DNA of 64,000 bases. Source: Sphaerisporangium krabiense (GTDB lineage Bacteria; Actinomycetota; Actinomycetes; Streptosporangiales; Streptosporangiaceae). Below the pieces are notes generated by a model, which made no database searches, was not told the DNA's origin, and worked only from the letters and a program-made list of their open reading frames with translations. The translations under genes and the position numbers were made by a program. Numbering within the stretch: the stretch's first letter is position 1; every line of letters starts with the position of its first letter. Shown here one piece after another: positions 34,001-41,758 of the stretch. The DNA lies in NCBI RefSeq assembly GCF_014200435.1, contig NZ_JACHBR010000001.1, forward strand, positions 5,398,001-5,462,000, given 5' to 3'.

Positions 34001-34183
34001 ATGAGCGGCGGCCAGTGGTGGTTCTGCCTCAAGCACACGAGGGTCGAGCCGGACAAGGGATGCCCCGACAAGCACCGGATGGGCCCCTACGCCACCGAGG
34101 GGGAGGCGGCCGCGGCGCTGCAGACCGCCGCCGCCCGCAACGCCTCGTGGCGCGAGGACGACAAGGAGTGGAACGGCGACTAG
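34001..34183 (+). CDS. Small conserved actinobacterial protein, SPOR-like
   Basis: 60 residues: MSGGQWWFCLKHTRVEPDKG, then CPDKHRMGPYATEGEAAAAL. The two cysteines and the WWFCLKH / MGPYAT words are typical of a short conserved actinobacterial family without known function; the second half looks like a SPOR-type motif. AGGAGGGC lies three to ten bases before ATG 34001. It is convergent with the membrane gene after it. Confidence 0.8.
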   Translation: MSGGQWWFCLKHTRVEPDKGCPDKHRMGPYATEGEAAAALQTAAARNASWREDDKEWNGD

Positions 34184-34189
34184 AGGGCC

Positions 34190-34208
34190 CCGGGGCGCTC
34201 AGCCCCGG
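34190..34208. terminator. Hairpin between two convergent genes
   Basis: CCGGGGC-GCTCA-GCCCCGG, a perfect seven-base stem, sits between the stop at 34183 and the opposing stop at 34199, and overlaps the latter. Confidence 0.5.
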
Positions 34209-34495
34209 CCTCCCCCCGAGGAGCGCCCCCGCTTCCAGGGCCTGGCCGCGATGATCCGCGTCAGCGCGAGCACGCCGATCCCGCACCAGACCAGGTTGAG
34301 CACGGCCGACGGCCAGGCGAAGTGGTAGGCGGAGTTGACCATCAGCGCGACCGCGCCGCCCAGGTTGATGAGCTGGTAGGCCAGGCCGCCGCCCGACATC
34401 TTCGCCATGGACAGCATCGCGTAGGCGTACAGCAGCGCGGCGGCGCCGAGCATGCCGAACGCGTCGATGAGGTAGGAGACCACCGAGGACTCCAT
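34199..34495 (-). CDS. CBU_0592-like small membrane protein
   Basis: 98 residues with three helices (YLIDAFGMLGAAALLYAYAML, LAYQLINLGGAVALMVNSAYHF, WPSAVLNLVWCGIGVLALTRI). The YQLINLGGA and N..W.. pattern matches the small family named after CBU_0592. Function is unknown. The C terminus is basic and Gly-rich. It stands alone between small genes. Confidence 0.78.
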   Translation of the reverse strand: MESSVVSYLIDAFGMLGAAALLYAYAMLSMAKMSGGGLAYQLINLGGAVALMVNSAYHFAWPSAVLNLVWCGIGVLALTRIIAARPWKRGRSSGGGRG

Positions 34496-34779
34496 CTCAG
34501 GCTTTCCCGAGACGGACGGTCGCCGGCGCCGCGCCGGAGTCGCGGCTTGAGACCCTGCGGTACAACCGAGCTCACCCCAATCAGCGAAGAGGTCGGTTTC
34601 CTGTCGGTCATGCCGCTGACCGGCTCGTTCTCCAGGCTACGCCCCCCGGGGCCCGGGGCCGCGGCGCCGCCGGGGCAGGGATGCGACGCGGGCGGTGAGG
34701 CTTCAGAAGCGAGCGGAACGCATTGCCATTCCGGGTGAGGTTTTGCTCCCGATAAAGCTCGCGATATAGGGACAGATGG

Positions 34780-35373
34780 TCACTCGGGGACCCGCGGGCC
34801 GCTGACGCGCTCGGCCAGGCGGGCCAGCCGGTCCAGGAAGCGGGAGCGCGACCTCGGCGCCTCGCCCGCCGCCATGCTCACCAGATGCTGGGCGGCGTCG
34901 AAGGTGAACAGGCCCTCCTGCGGCGGCACGGCCAGCGCGTCGTGGGCGAGCCCTTCGAGGTCCGGGTCGCCGCCGTCCAGCGACAGGATCGTCGCCCCCG
35001 TGCGCCGCGCGTCGTCCACCCGCTCCAGCAGGGGCGCGGGCGCCTTGTGCTCGGTGACCACGAACAGGGTCTCGCCGCGGCGCGCCGCCTGGATGCGGTC
35101 CACGCCCACGGCCAGGTGCGGCGGCGCGCCGGGGGGCGGGGACCAGCGCACCAGCGTGGGGGCGAGCTGGGCGAGCCCGGACAGCCGGGCCTCGTCGCCG
35201 AGGTGGGCGGTGAGGTGCCAGGGCTCCTCCTCGGGGGTGCCGACCACGAGCAGCCCGCCCGGCGTGCGCGTCGCGCGCAGGGAACGCCCGAACTCGCGGG
35301 TGCGTTCGACCCAGCCGGTGGCGGAGAGCACCTCGCGCAGAAAGGTCACCGACGCAGCGTCCATGGGCTCCAT
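34780..35373 (-). CDS. Conserved actinobacterial protein of unknown function
   Basis: 197 residues, soluble. The centre looks like a sugar-isomerase (SIS) type Rossmann segment: ARRGETLFVVTEHKAPAPLLERVDDARRTGATILSLDGGD, then LAHDALAVP and a C-terminal QHLVSMAAGEAPRSRSRFLDRLARL. No catalytic residues can be assigned. ATG 35373 is used; ATG 35364 (MDAASVTFLREVLS) is equally possible. It is divergent from the F420 reductase gene over about 80 bases. Confidence 0.65.
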   Translation of the reverse strand: MEPMDAASVTFLREVLSATGWVERTREFGRSLRATRTPGGLLVVGTPEEEPWHLTAHLGDEARLSGLAQLAPTLVRWSPPPGAPPHLAVGVDRIQAARRGETLFVVTEHKAPAPLLERVDDARRTGATILSLDGGDPDLEGLAHDALAVPPQEGLFTFDAAQHLVSMAAGEAPRSRSRFLDRLARLAERVSGPRVPE

Positions 35374-35459
35374 GGTGCATCACCGCCCCCGCCGCCGTCC
35401 TGGTTAGCGGCACCTGGCATGATCTGGAGAATCGCACAGCACGTGAGGGGATGAAGATC

Positions 35460-36131
35460 ATGGGGGATGAGGGTCTGGACGTCAGCGGCCTGTCCATCGG
35501 AATCCTCGGCGGCACCGGCCACCAAGGGATGGGCCTCGCGCACCGCTTCGCCGCGGTCGGCCACCAGGTCCTGATCGGGTCGCGCAGCGCCGCGCGCGCC
35601 CACGAGGCGGCCGAGAGCCTCGGCCCCGGGCTGCCGGTGCGCGGCGAGGAGAACGCGGTCGTGGCGGCCGAGTCCGACGTCGTCATCATCGCGGTCCCGT
35701 GGGAGGGGCACCGGCTGACGCTGGAGGCGCTGCGGCCCGTGCTGGCCGGCAAGATCGTCGTGAACTGCGTGAACCCGCTGGGCTTCGACAAGCAGGGCGC
35801 CTACCCCCTGGACGTCGAGGAGGGCAGCGCGGCCCAGCAGGCGGCCGCCATCCTGCCGGAGAGCCGGGTGGTCGCGGCGTTCCACCACGTCTCGGCGGTG
35901 CTGCTGCTCGACCCCGAGGTGTCCGAGATCGACCTGGACGTGCTCGTGCTCGGCGACGACCGGCAGGCCACCGACACCGTGCAGGCGCTGGCGGCCCGCA
36001 TCCCGGGCATGCGCGGCGTCTACGGCGGGCGGCTGCGCAACGCCCATCAGGTCGAGGCGTTCACGGCGAACCTGATCTCCATCAACCGCCGGTACAAGGC
36101 GCACGCCGGGATCCGCGTCACGGACGTCTGA
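35460..36131 (+). CDS. npdG: NADPH-dependent F420 reductase
   Basis: 223 residues. The dinucleotide motif IGILGGTGHQGMGLAHRFAAVGHQVLIGSRSAARA, VIIAVPWEGH, VNCVNPLGF and AFHHVSAVLLLDP are typical of F420H2:NADP oxidoreductases. It transfers hydride between NADPH and cofactor F420, supplying F420H2 to F420-dependent enzymes. ATG 35460 is preferred because GTGAGGGG ends nine bases upstream; ATG 35451 in the same frame is immediately next to it. It is a single gene. Confidence 0.93.
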   Translation: MGDEGLDVSGLSIGILGGTGHQGMGLAHRFAAVGHQVLIGSRSAARAHEAAESLGPGLPVRGEENAVVAAESDVVIIAVPWEGHRLTLEALRPVLAGKIVVNCVNPLGFDKQGAYPLDVEEGSAAQQAAAILPESRVVAAFHHVSAVLLLDPEVSEIDLDVLVLGDDRQATDTVQALAARIPGMRGVYGGRLRNAHQVEAFTANLISINRRYKAHAGIRVTDV

Positions 36132-36153
36132 CCCGCGGCCGGGCGATATCAAA

Positions 36154-36181
36154 CTGACAAATCCGGCTTGAGCCGTACATC
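36154..36181 (+). promoter_or_regulatory. Promoter of the trans-sulfuration-type operon
   Basis: CTGACA (36154-36159), 16 bases, TACATC (36176-36181); the ATG follows nine bases later, so the leader is at most two or three bases and no ribosome site is seen. Confidence 0.5.
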
Positions 36182-36190
36182 CTTGACAGC

Positions 36191-37378
36191 ATGAGCGACC
36201 TCCACCCGGATACCCGCGCCGTCCACGTGCCGCGGCCGTCCCTGGACGGCAGCACCCCGATCGCGACACCCATCTACCAGACCTCGGGCTTCGCCTTCGA
36301 CGACCCGGCCGTCTTCGCCGACGGCATGACCAGACCGGACGGCGCCTTCGTGTACGGGCGGCTCACCAACCCGACGGTCCGGGCGCTGGAGGACGCGGTG
36401 GCCGGCCTGGAGGGCGGCGTGTCCGCCGTGGCCGCGGGGTCGGGGATGGGGGCGATCAACTGCGTGCTGCTCGGCCTGCTCACCCCCGGCGACCACCTGA
36501 TCGCCCAGCGGGCCCTGTACGGCGGGACCGCGTCCATGATCGCCGACCTGGCCCACCGGTTCGGCGTCGAGGTCACCTACGTCGACCAGGACGACCCGGC
36601 GGCGGTGCGCGCGGCCGTGCGGCCCCGCACCCGCCTGCTGTACCTGGAGACGATCGCCAACCCGATGACCCAGGTCGCCGACCTGCCCGGCATGTGCGCC
36701 GCCGCCCGCGAGGCGGGCCTGGTGTCGGTGGTCGACAACACCTTCGCCTCCCCGGTGCTGTGCCGCCCGCTGGAGCACGGGGCCGACATCGTCGTCCACT
36801 CCGTGACCAAGTACCTCAGCGGGCACAGCGACGTCCTCGGCGGGGTGGCCGTCTTCGCCGACGAGGCCCTGCGCCGCAGGGTGTGGTCCTTCGCCATCGA
36901 GCTCGGCGCCACGCTCGACCCCTTCGCCGCGTGGCTGACCCTGCGCGGCGTCCAGACCCTTCCGCTGCGCATGGCCCGGCACTGCGAGAACACCCGCGTG
37001 CTCGCCACCCGCCTCGACGAGCACCCCGCCGTCACGGCCGTCCACTGGCCGGGACTGCCCTCCCACCCCTCCCACGCCCTGGCCGCCAAGCTCCTGCCCG
37101 ACTTCGGCGGGGTCTTCTCCTTCGACCTGGCCGGCGGGCGCGCGGCGGGGGAGCGGTTCATGGCCGCCCTGGAGCTGGCGCTGCTCGCGCCCTCGCTCGG
37201 CGGGGTCGAGACCCTCGTCCTGCACCCGGCCACCACCTCGCACCGCGCGCAGACGCCCGAGGAACTGGCCCGCTCGGGGATCGGCGAGGGCACCGTGCGC
37301 GTGGCCGTCGGCATCGAGCACGCCGAGGACCTGTGGGCCGACTTCACCCAGGCCCTCCGCCGGACGGAGACCCCGTGA
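36191..37378 (+). CDS. Cys/Met metabolism PLP enzyme (cystathionine gamma-synthase/lyase family)
   Basis: 395 residues. Family landmarks are TPIYQTSGFAF, VYGRLTNPTVRALEDAVAGLEGG, LYLETIANPMTQVADL, VVDNTFASPV, and the PLP lysine in VVHSVTKYLSGHSDVLGG; the end carries LHPATTSHR and VRVAVGIEHAEDL. This group includes cystathionine gamma-synthase, gamma-lyase and methionine gamma-lyase, and the sequence alone does not separate them. The threonine/serine dehydratase gene overlaps its end by four bases. A lyase producing 2-oxobutyrate, or general hydroxy/thio amino acid breakdown, would fit the pair. Confidence 0.88.
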   Translation: MSDLHPDTRAVHVPRPSLDGSTPIATPIYQTSGFAFDDPAVFADGMTRPDGAFVYGRLTNPTVRALEDAVAGLEGGVSAVAAGSGMGAINCVLLGLLTPGDHLIAQRALYGGTASMIADLAHRFGVEVTYVDQDDPAAVRAAVRPRTRLLYLETIANPMTQVADLPGMCAAAREAGLVSVVDNTFASPVLCRPLEHGADIVVHSVTKYLSGHSDVLGGVAVFADEALRRRVWSFAIELGATLDPFAAWLTLRGVQTLPLRMARHCENTRVLATRLDEHPAVTAVHWPGLPSHPSHALAAKLLPDFGGVFSFDLAGGRAAGERFMAALELALLAPSLGGVETLVLHPATTSHRAQTPEELARSGIGEGTVRVAVGIEHAEDLWADFTQALRRTETP

Positions 37379-38304
37379 TCATGACGCGGGCGGAGGTGGA
37401 GCGGGCCGCCTCCCGGATCGCCGGGCACGTCCGGCGCACCCCGGTGGCCGAGGCCGCGCCGGGTCTGCTGCTCAAGCTGGAGTCCCTGCAGCACTCCGGG
37501 TCGTTCAAGGTCCGGGGCGCCTTCAACCGCGTCCTGGCCGCCGGGACCGTGCCCGAGGCGGGGGTCATCGCGGCGAGCGGCGGCAACCACGGCGTCGCGG
37601 TCGCGTACGCGGCCCGCGCGCTCGGCGTCCGGGCGGAGATCTTCGTGCCCGAGGTGTGCGCGCCGGTCAAGGTGGCCGGGCTGCGGGCGCTCGGCGCGCA
37701 CGTCACCCAGACCGGCGCGATCTTCGCCGACGCCTACGAGGCGTCCGCCAAGCGGGCGGCCGAGACCGGCGCCCTGGAGGTCCACGCCTACGACCAGGCC
37801 GACGTGGTCGCCGGGCAGGGCACGCTCGGCCTCGAACTGCTGGAACAGGCGCGCCCTCTCGGAGGACTGGACACGGTGCTGGTCGCGGTGGGCGGCGGCG
37901 GGCTGGTCGCGGGCGTCGCGGCGGCCCTGGCGGGCGAGGAGCGGGGGCCGCGGGTCGTCGCGGTGGAGCCCGAACGCATCCCGACCCTGCACGAGGCGCT
38001 GGCGCGGGGAGGCCCGGTGCCGGTGGAGGTCGGCGGGGTCGGCGCCGACGCGCTCGGCGCGACCAGGGCCGGGCGCATCGCCTTCGACACCGCCCGCGCC
38101 CTCGGCGTGGAGGTCGTGCTGGTGGGGGAGGAGGCGATCGTCGAGGCGCGGCGCGCGCTGTGGCGGGACCACCGGGTGGCCGCCGAGCACGCGGGGGCGG
38201 CCGCGCTGGCCGCGCTGCGCGCCGGCGCCTACGTCCCCGGGCCGGGCGAGCGCGTCGCGGTCGTGGTCTGCGGCGGCAACACCGACCCGTCCACCCTGGC
38301 CTGA
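37375..38304 (+). CDS. Threonine/serine dehydratase-like PLP enzyme
   Basis: 309 residues. The PLP lysine is in LQHSGSFKVRGAFNRV; ASGGNHGVAVAYAARALG binds the substrate carboxylate and VAVGGGGLVAGVAAAL holds the cofactor phosphate. There is no C-terminal ACT domain, so it is a short, catabolic-type or serine racemase-like enzyme without isoleucine feedback. GTG 37375 gives a GTGA overlap with the upstream stop; ATG 37381 is the alternative. It deaminates threonine to 2-oxobutyrate or serine to pyruvate. Confidence 0.88.
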   Translation: MIMTRAEVERAASRIAGHVRRTPVAEAAPGLLLKLESLQHSGSFKVRGAFNRVLAAGTVPEAGVIAASGGNHGVAVAYAARALGVRAEIFVPEVCAPVKVAGLRALGAHVTQTGAIFADAYEASAKRAAETGALEVHAYDQADVVAGQGTLGLELLEQARPLGGLDTVLVAVGGGGLVAGVAAALAGEERGPRVVAVEPERIPTLHEALARGGPVPVEVGGVGADALGATRAGRIAFDTARALGVEVVLVGEEAIVEARRALWRDHRVAAEHAGAAALAALRAGAYVPGPGERVAVVVCGGNTDPSTLA

Positions 38305-38353
38305 CCCGGCGGGGACGCCGCCCGTCCCGTACGGGTGGCTGAGTGACCTGGCG

Positions 38354-38380
38354 ACGGCCGTGCCGGGTGGGCACGGCCGT
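38354..38380. terminator. Bidirectional hairpin between dehydratase gene and panB
   Basis: ACGGCCGTGCC (38354-38364) pairs perfectly with GGCACGGCCGT (38370-38380) around a five-base loop. It lies between two convergent genes. Confidence 0.75.
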
Positions 38381-38396
38381 GCGCGGGGCGACGGGG

Positions 38397-39251
38397 TCAG
38401 CTGTAGCTGTGCTCCGGGGCCGGGAAGACGCCGGAGACGACGTCGTGGGCGAACGCGCGGACCGCGTGGTCCATCTCGCCTGCCAGGTCGGCGTACTTCT
38501 TCACGAACTTCGCCGGGTGCGGCGTGAGGCCCATGAGGTCCTGCCACACCAGGACCTGGGCGTCACAGGAGGGCCCGGCGCCGATGCCGATCGTGGGGAC
38601 CGACAGGGCCGCGGTGACCCGTGCGGCCAGGTCGGCCGGGACGCATTCGAGCACGACGGCGAACGCGCCCGCGTGCTCCAAAGCCTTGGCGTCGGCCATG
38701 AGCTCGTCGCCCGACTGGCCCCGGCCCTGCACCCGGTAGCCGCCGAAGGCGTTGACCGACTGCGGGGTGAGCCCGAGGTGCCCGATGACCGGGATGCCCG
38801 CCGAGACGAGCAGCTCGATCTGCGGGAGCACGCGGCGGCCGCCCTCCAGCTTGACCGCGTGCGCGCCGGCCTCCTTCATGAAGCGCGCCGCCGTGGCGAG
38901 GGCCTGCTCCGGAGACGCCTGGTAGGAGCCGAACGGAAGGTCCGCGACGACCAGCGCGCGGGAGGAGCCGCGGACGACGGCGGCGGTCAGCGGCAGGAGA
39001 TCGTCCACCGAGACCGGCAGCGTGGAGTCGTAGCCGTACACGACCATCGCGGCCGAATCTCCGACGAGCATGACCGGAATCCCCGCCTCGTCGAACACCT
39101 TGGCGGTCATGGCGTCGTAGGCGGTGACCATGGGCCACTTCTCGCCGCGTTCCTTGGCGGCGGCGATGTCGCGGACGGTCACCCTTCGCCCAGCCTGGCC
39201 GCCGTAGAGCGTGGTCGGCGAGCTGGGAATTCTCGACGTAGAGGACATCAT
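38397..39251 (-). CDS. panB: 3-methyl-2-oxobutanoate hydroxymethyltransferase
   Basis: 284 residues. Typical PanB: TAYDAMTAKVFDEAGIPVMLVGDSAAMVVYGYDSTLPVS (Mg-binding Asp), GAHAVKLEGG, IPVIGHLGLTPQSVNAFGGYRVQG and the catalytic Glu in FAVVLECVP, then IGIGAGPSCDAQVLVWQDLMG. It makes ketopantoate for pantothenate and coenzyme A, using 5,10-methylene-THF. The start at 39251 (MMSSTS) has GGAGGTATCC upstream. panC/panD are not beside it. Confidence 0.96.
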   Translation of the reverse strand: MMSSTSRIPSSPTTLYGGQAGRRVTVRDIAAAKERGEKWPMVTAYDAMTAKVFDEAGIPVMLVGDSAAMVVYGYDSTLPVSVDDLLPLTAAVVRGSSRALVVADLPFGSYQASPEQALATAARFMKEAGAHAVKLEGGRRVLPQIELLVSAGIPVIGHLGLTPQSVNAFGGYRVQGRGQSGDELMADAKALEHAGAFAVVLECVPADLAARVTAALSVPTIGIGAGPSCDAQVLVWQDLMGLTPHPAKFVKKYADLAGEMDHAVRAFAHDVVSGVFPAPEHSYS

Positions 39252-39576
39252 GGATACCTCCAGGTCTCGAGGCGCCCCTGTGGCGTCCCCGGACGGTCAG
39301 ATCATCGCACGGCTGACCGTTATGACAACACCCGGGCTGCCCACTACTCATCCCTCCACTCCCCGAGGGACGTCCTTTACCCGCGCCGGGGCCGTGCGCG
39401 GTGACCCCCTACGCCTCCCCAGGGCGCCCAGAGGGAACCGCCGGCGCCGCGATCCCGGCGCCCGTCGGCGCTAGCATTACGAAACGGGACTGTTGCGTAT
39501 CGAATCGGGACCTTGTAGCGTGGCCCAGCGAAACGCATCCGTATCGAATTTCGTCTTACGTGTACTTGGGGGATTC
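39252..39576. other. 325-base divergent region with candidate TetR operators
   Basis: No gene is seen. The half next to panB is featureless. The half next to the exporter contains TACGAAAC-N6-GTTGCGTA (39478-39499) and two direct copies of CGTATCGAAT (39496 and 39539), in AT-richer DNA that should hold the exporter promoter. Confidence 0.5.
39478..39499. promoter_or_regulatory. Imperfect palindrome, candidate operator of the exporter-TetR operon
   Basis: TACGAAAC and GTTGCGTA match as inverted repeats in seven of eight positions around GGGACT. It lies about 80 bases upstream of the exporter start and overlaps the first CGTATCGAAT word. Confidence 0.45.
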
Positions 39577-41136
39577 GTGGAACACCCGACAGGTCACCCA
39601 CGCCGCTGGCAGATCCTCGGCGTGATGGTGTTCAGCCTGCTGGCCGTGGTTCTCGACAACACCATTCTCAACGTGGCCCTGAAGGTCATCTCCGACCCCG
39701 ACGCGGGGCTCGGGGCGTCGCAGAGCCAGCTCGAATGGGCCATCAACAGCTACACCCTTGTGTTCGCGGGGCTTCTGTTCACCTTCGGGGTACTGGGTGA
39801 CAGATTCGGACGCAAGCGCATGTTGCAGATCGGGATGGTGCTGTTCGGCCTGGCGTCCCTGGCCAGCGCCTACGCACAGGATCCCGGCCAGCTGATCGCC
39901 GCGCGGGCGGCCATGGGCCTCGGCGGCGCCGCCGTCATGCCCGCGACGCTCGCGATCATCTCCAACGTCTTCGCGCCCCGCGAGCGCGCCAAGGCGATCG
40001 GCGTCTGGGCCGGCGGGGTGGGCCTCGCCGTCGCCATCGGCCCGATCGCCGGCGGCCTGCTCCTCGAGCACTTCTGGTGGGGCTCGGTCTTCCTGGTCAA
40101 CGTGCCCATCGTGATCGTCAGCTCGATCCTGATCGCGCTGATCGTGCCCGACTCGCGCAACCCCGACAAGGCGCAGCTCGACCCGCTCGGCGTGCTGCTG
40201 TCCATCATCGGCCTGGTGGGCGTCGTGTACGGCATCATCAAGATCGGCGAGCTGGGCACCGTCGCCGACCCGCAGGTCTGGGCGCCCGCCCTCGGCGGCA
40301 TCGCCGTCCTGGTGGCGTTCGTGCTGCACGAGCGCAGGACGGCGCACCCCGCGTTCGACGTGCGCTACTTCACCGTCCCCCGCTTCTCCACGGCCGTGGC
40401 GAGCGTCGGCCTGGTCTTCTTCGCCATGATGGGCGTGATGTTCTTCCTGGCGTTCTACCTGCAGCTCGTCCGGGGATACTCCCCGCTCGCCGCGGGCGCG
40501 CTCATGCTGCCGTTCGCGGCGGCCCAGCTCATCTTCTCGCCGCTCAGCGCCGGCATGGTCAGGCGCTTCGGCGGCAAGATCGTCGCCACCGTCAGCATGC
40601 TCCTGGTCGCGGCCTCGCTCAGCGCCTACCTGCTCGTGGGGGTGGACAGCCCGATCCTGGTGTTCGAGGTCATCGCCTTCGTCCAGGGCGCGGCGATGGC
40701 CAACATCGGATCCCCGGCCACCGAGGCCGTGATGTCCTCGCTGCCCCGCGAGAAGGCCGGCGTGGGCTCGGCCATGACGAACACCATCCGGCAGGTCGGC
40801 GGCGCGCTCGGCGTGGCGCTGCTCGGCTCGGTGCTCTCGGCGACCTACCGCGAGAACGTCGCCGGCACGCTGACCGTCCTGCCCGAGGGGGTGCGGCACG
40901 CCGCGGGCGAGTCGATCACCGCCACCCTCGGCGTCGCCGAGTCCCTCGGCGCGCGCGGCGCCGCGCTCATCGGGCCCGCCAAGGAGGCGTTCGTCGACGG
41001 CATGCACGTGACGGCCCTGTGCTCCGCCGCCATCGCGCTCGTCGGCGCGGCGGTGGTGGCCAGATGGCTGCCCGGCAAGGAGAAGCCCGTGCCGCCGGTG
41101 GCGCGGCCCGAGAAACCGGAACCGGCAGTAGTGTGA
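39577..41136 (+). CDS. DHA2-family MFS drug exporter
   Basis: 519 residues with 14 predicted helices. Signatures are [15 protein letters not shown] (helix 1 motif D1), the helix 2-3 loop [13 protein letters not shown], and motif C in [36 protein letters not shown]. The proton-driven DHA2/EmrB group exports drugs or dyes. GTG 39577 with GGGGGA upstream is preferred; the frame is open further upstream but reads through the operator region. Its TetR regulator gene follows seven bases later, so the operon is probably self-repressing and induced by its substrate. Confidence 0.9.
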   Translation: MEHPTGHPRRWQILGVMVFSLLAVVLDNTILNVALKVISDPDAGLGASQSQLEWAINSYTLVFAGLLFTFGVLGDRFGRKRMLQIGMVLFGLASLASAYAQDPGQLIAARAAMGLGGAAVMPATLAIISNVFAPRERAKAIGVWAGGVGLAVAIGPIAGGLLLEHFWWGSVFLVNVPIVIVSSILIALIVPDSRNPDKAQLDPLGVLLSIIGLVGVVYGIIKIGELGTVADPQVWAPALGGIAVLVAFVLHERRTAHPAFDVRYFTVPRFSTAVASVGLVFFAMMGVMFFLAFYLQLVRGYSPLAAGALMLPFAAAQLIFSPLSAGMVRRFGGKIVATVSMLLVAASLSAYLLVGVDSPILVFEVIAFVQGAAMANIGSPATEAVMSSLPREKAGVGSAMTNTIRQVGGALGVALLGSVLSATYRENVAGTLTVLPEGVRHAAGESITATLGVAESLGARGAALIGPAKEAFVDGMHVTALCSAAIALVGAAVVARWLPGKEKPVPPVARPEKPEPAVV

Positions 41137-41143
41137 TCGCACC

Positions 41144-41758
41144 ATGGTGACGCAGCAGACGGGGCAGGCGGGACCGGTCCGCGCGCCGGGCCGCCCCCGC
41201 AGCGAGAGGGCCGAGCGGTCGATCATCGACGCGACGATCGACCTGCTGGCCGAGGGCACGAGCGTGGCGGAGCTGTCCATCGAGGCCGTGGCGGCGCGCG
41301 CGGGGGTCGGCAAGACCACCATCTACCGGCGCTGGTCCAACAAGGAGGACCTCGTCGTGGACGCGCTGGCCACCCTCAAGCCGCCGCTGCCCGAGCCGCT
41401 CGGCAGGTCGGCGCGCGAGGACATCGTCCGCCATCTGGGCGCGATGCTGCAGGAGACCCATGACCGGCGTCTGCGCTGCATCATGACCGTCGCGCTGAAC
41501 GAGTCCGACCGCTTCCCGCACCTGGCCGAGCGGTTCCACGAGATCGCGGTCAAGCCCCGTCGCGACCTGCTGCGTTCCATCATCCAGCGCGGCGTCGACA
41601 CCGGCGAGTTCCGCGCCGGCGTCGACGTCGAGGTGGCGATGGCCGCCCTCAGCGGCGCGATGCTGTTCTTCAGCAAGTGGCGCGGCAGCGGTGAGGAACT
41701 CCCCGACGACCTGGCCGAGCGCATCACCGGCCAGGTCCTGGAGGGGCTCTACGCCTAG
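41144..41758 (+). CDS. TetR-family repressor of the exporter operon
   Basis: 204 residues. The N-terminal HTH (about 22-68) reads RSIIDATIDLLAEGTSVAELSIEAVAARAGVGKTTIYRRWSNKEDLV; the rest is a TetR_C-type ligand domain (DIVRHLGAMLQET...MAALSGAMLFFSKW). It follows the exporter by seven bases. Its stop overlaps the nadE stop on the other strand by four bases. Confidence 0.92.
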   Translation: MVTQQTGQAGPVRAPGRPRSERAERSIIDATIDLLAEGTSVAELSIEAVAARAGVGKTTIYRRWSNKEDLVVDALATLKPPLPEPLGRSAREDIVRHLGAMLQETHDRRLRCIMTVALNESDRFPHLAERFHEIAVKPRRDLLRSIIQRGVDTGEFRAGVDVEVAMAALSGAMLFFSKWRGSGEELPDDLAERITGQVLEGLYA

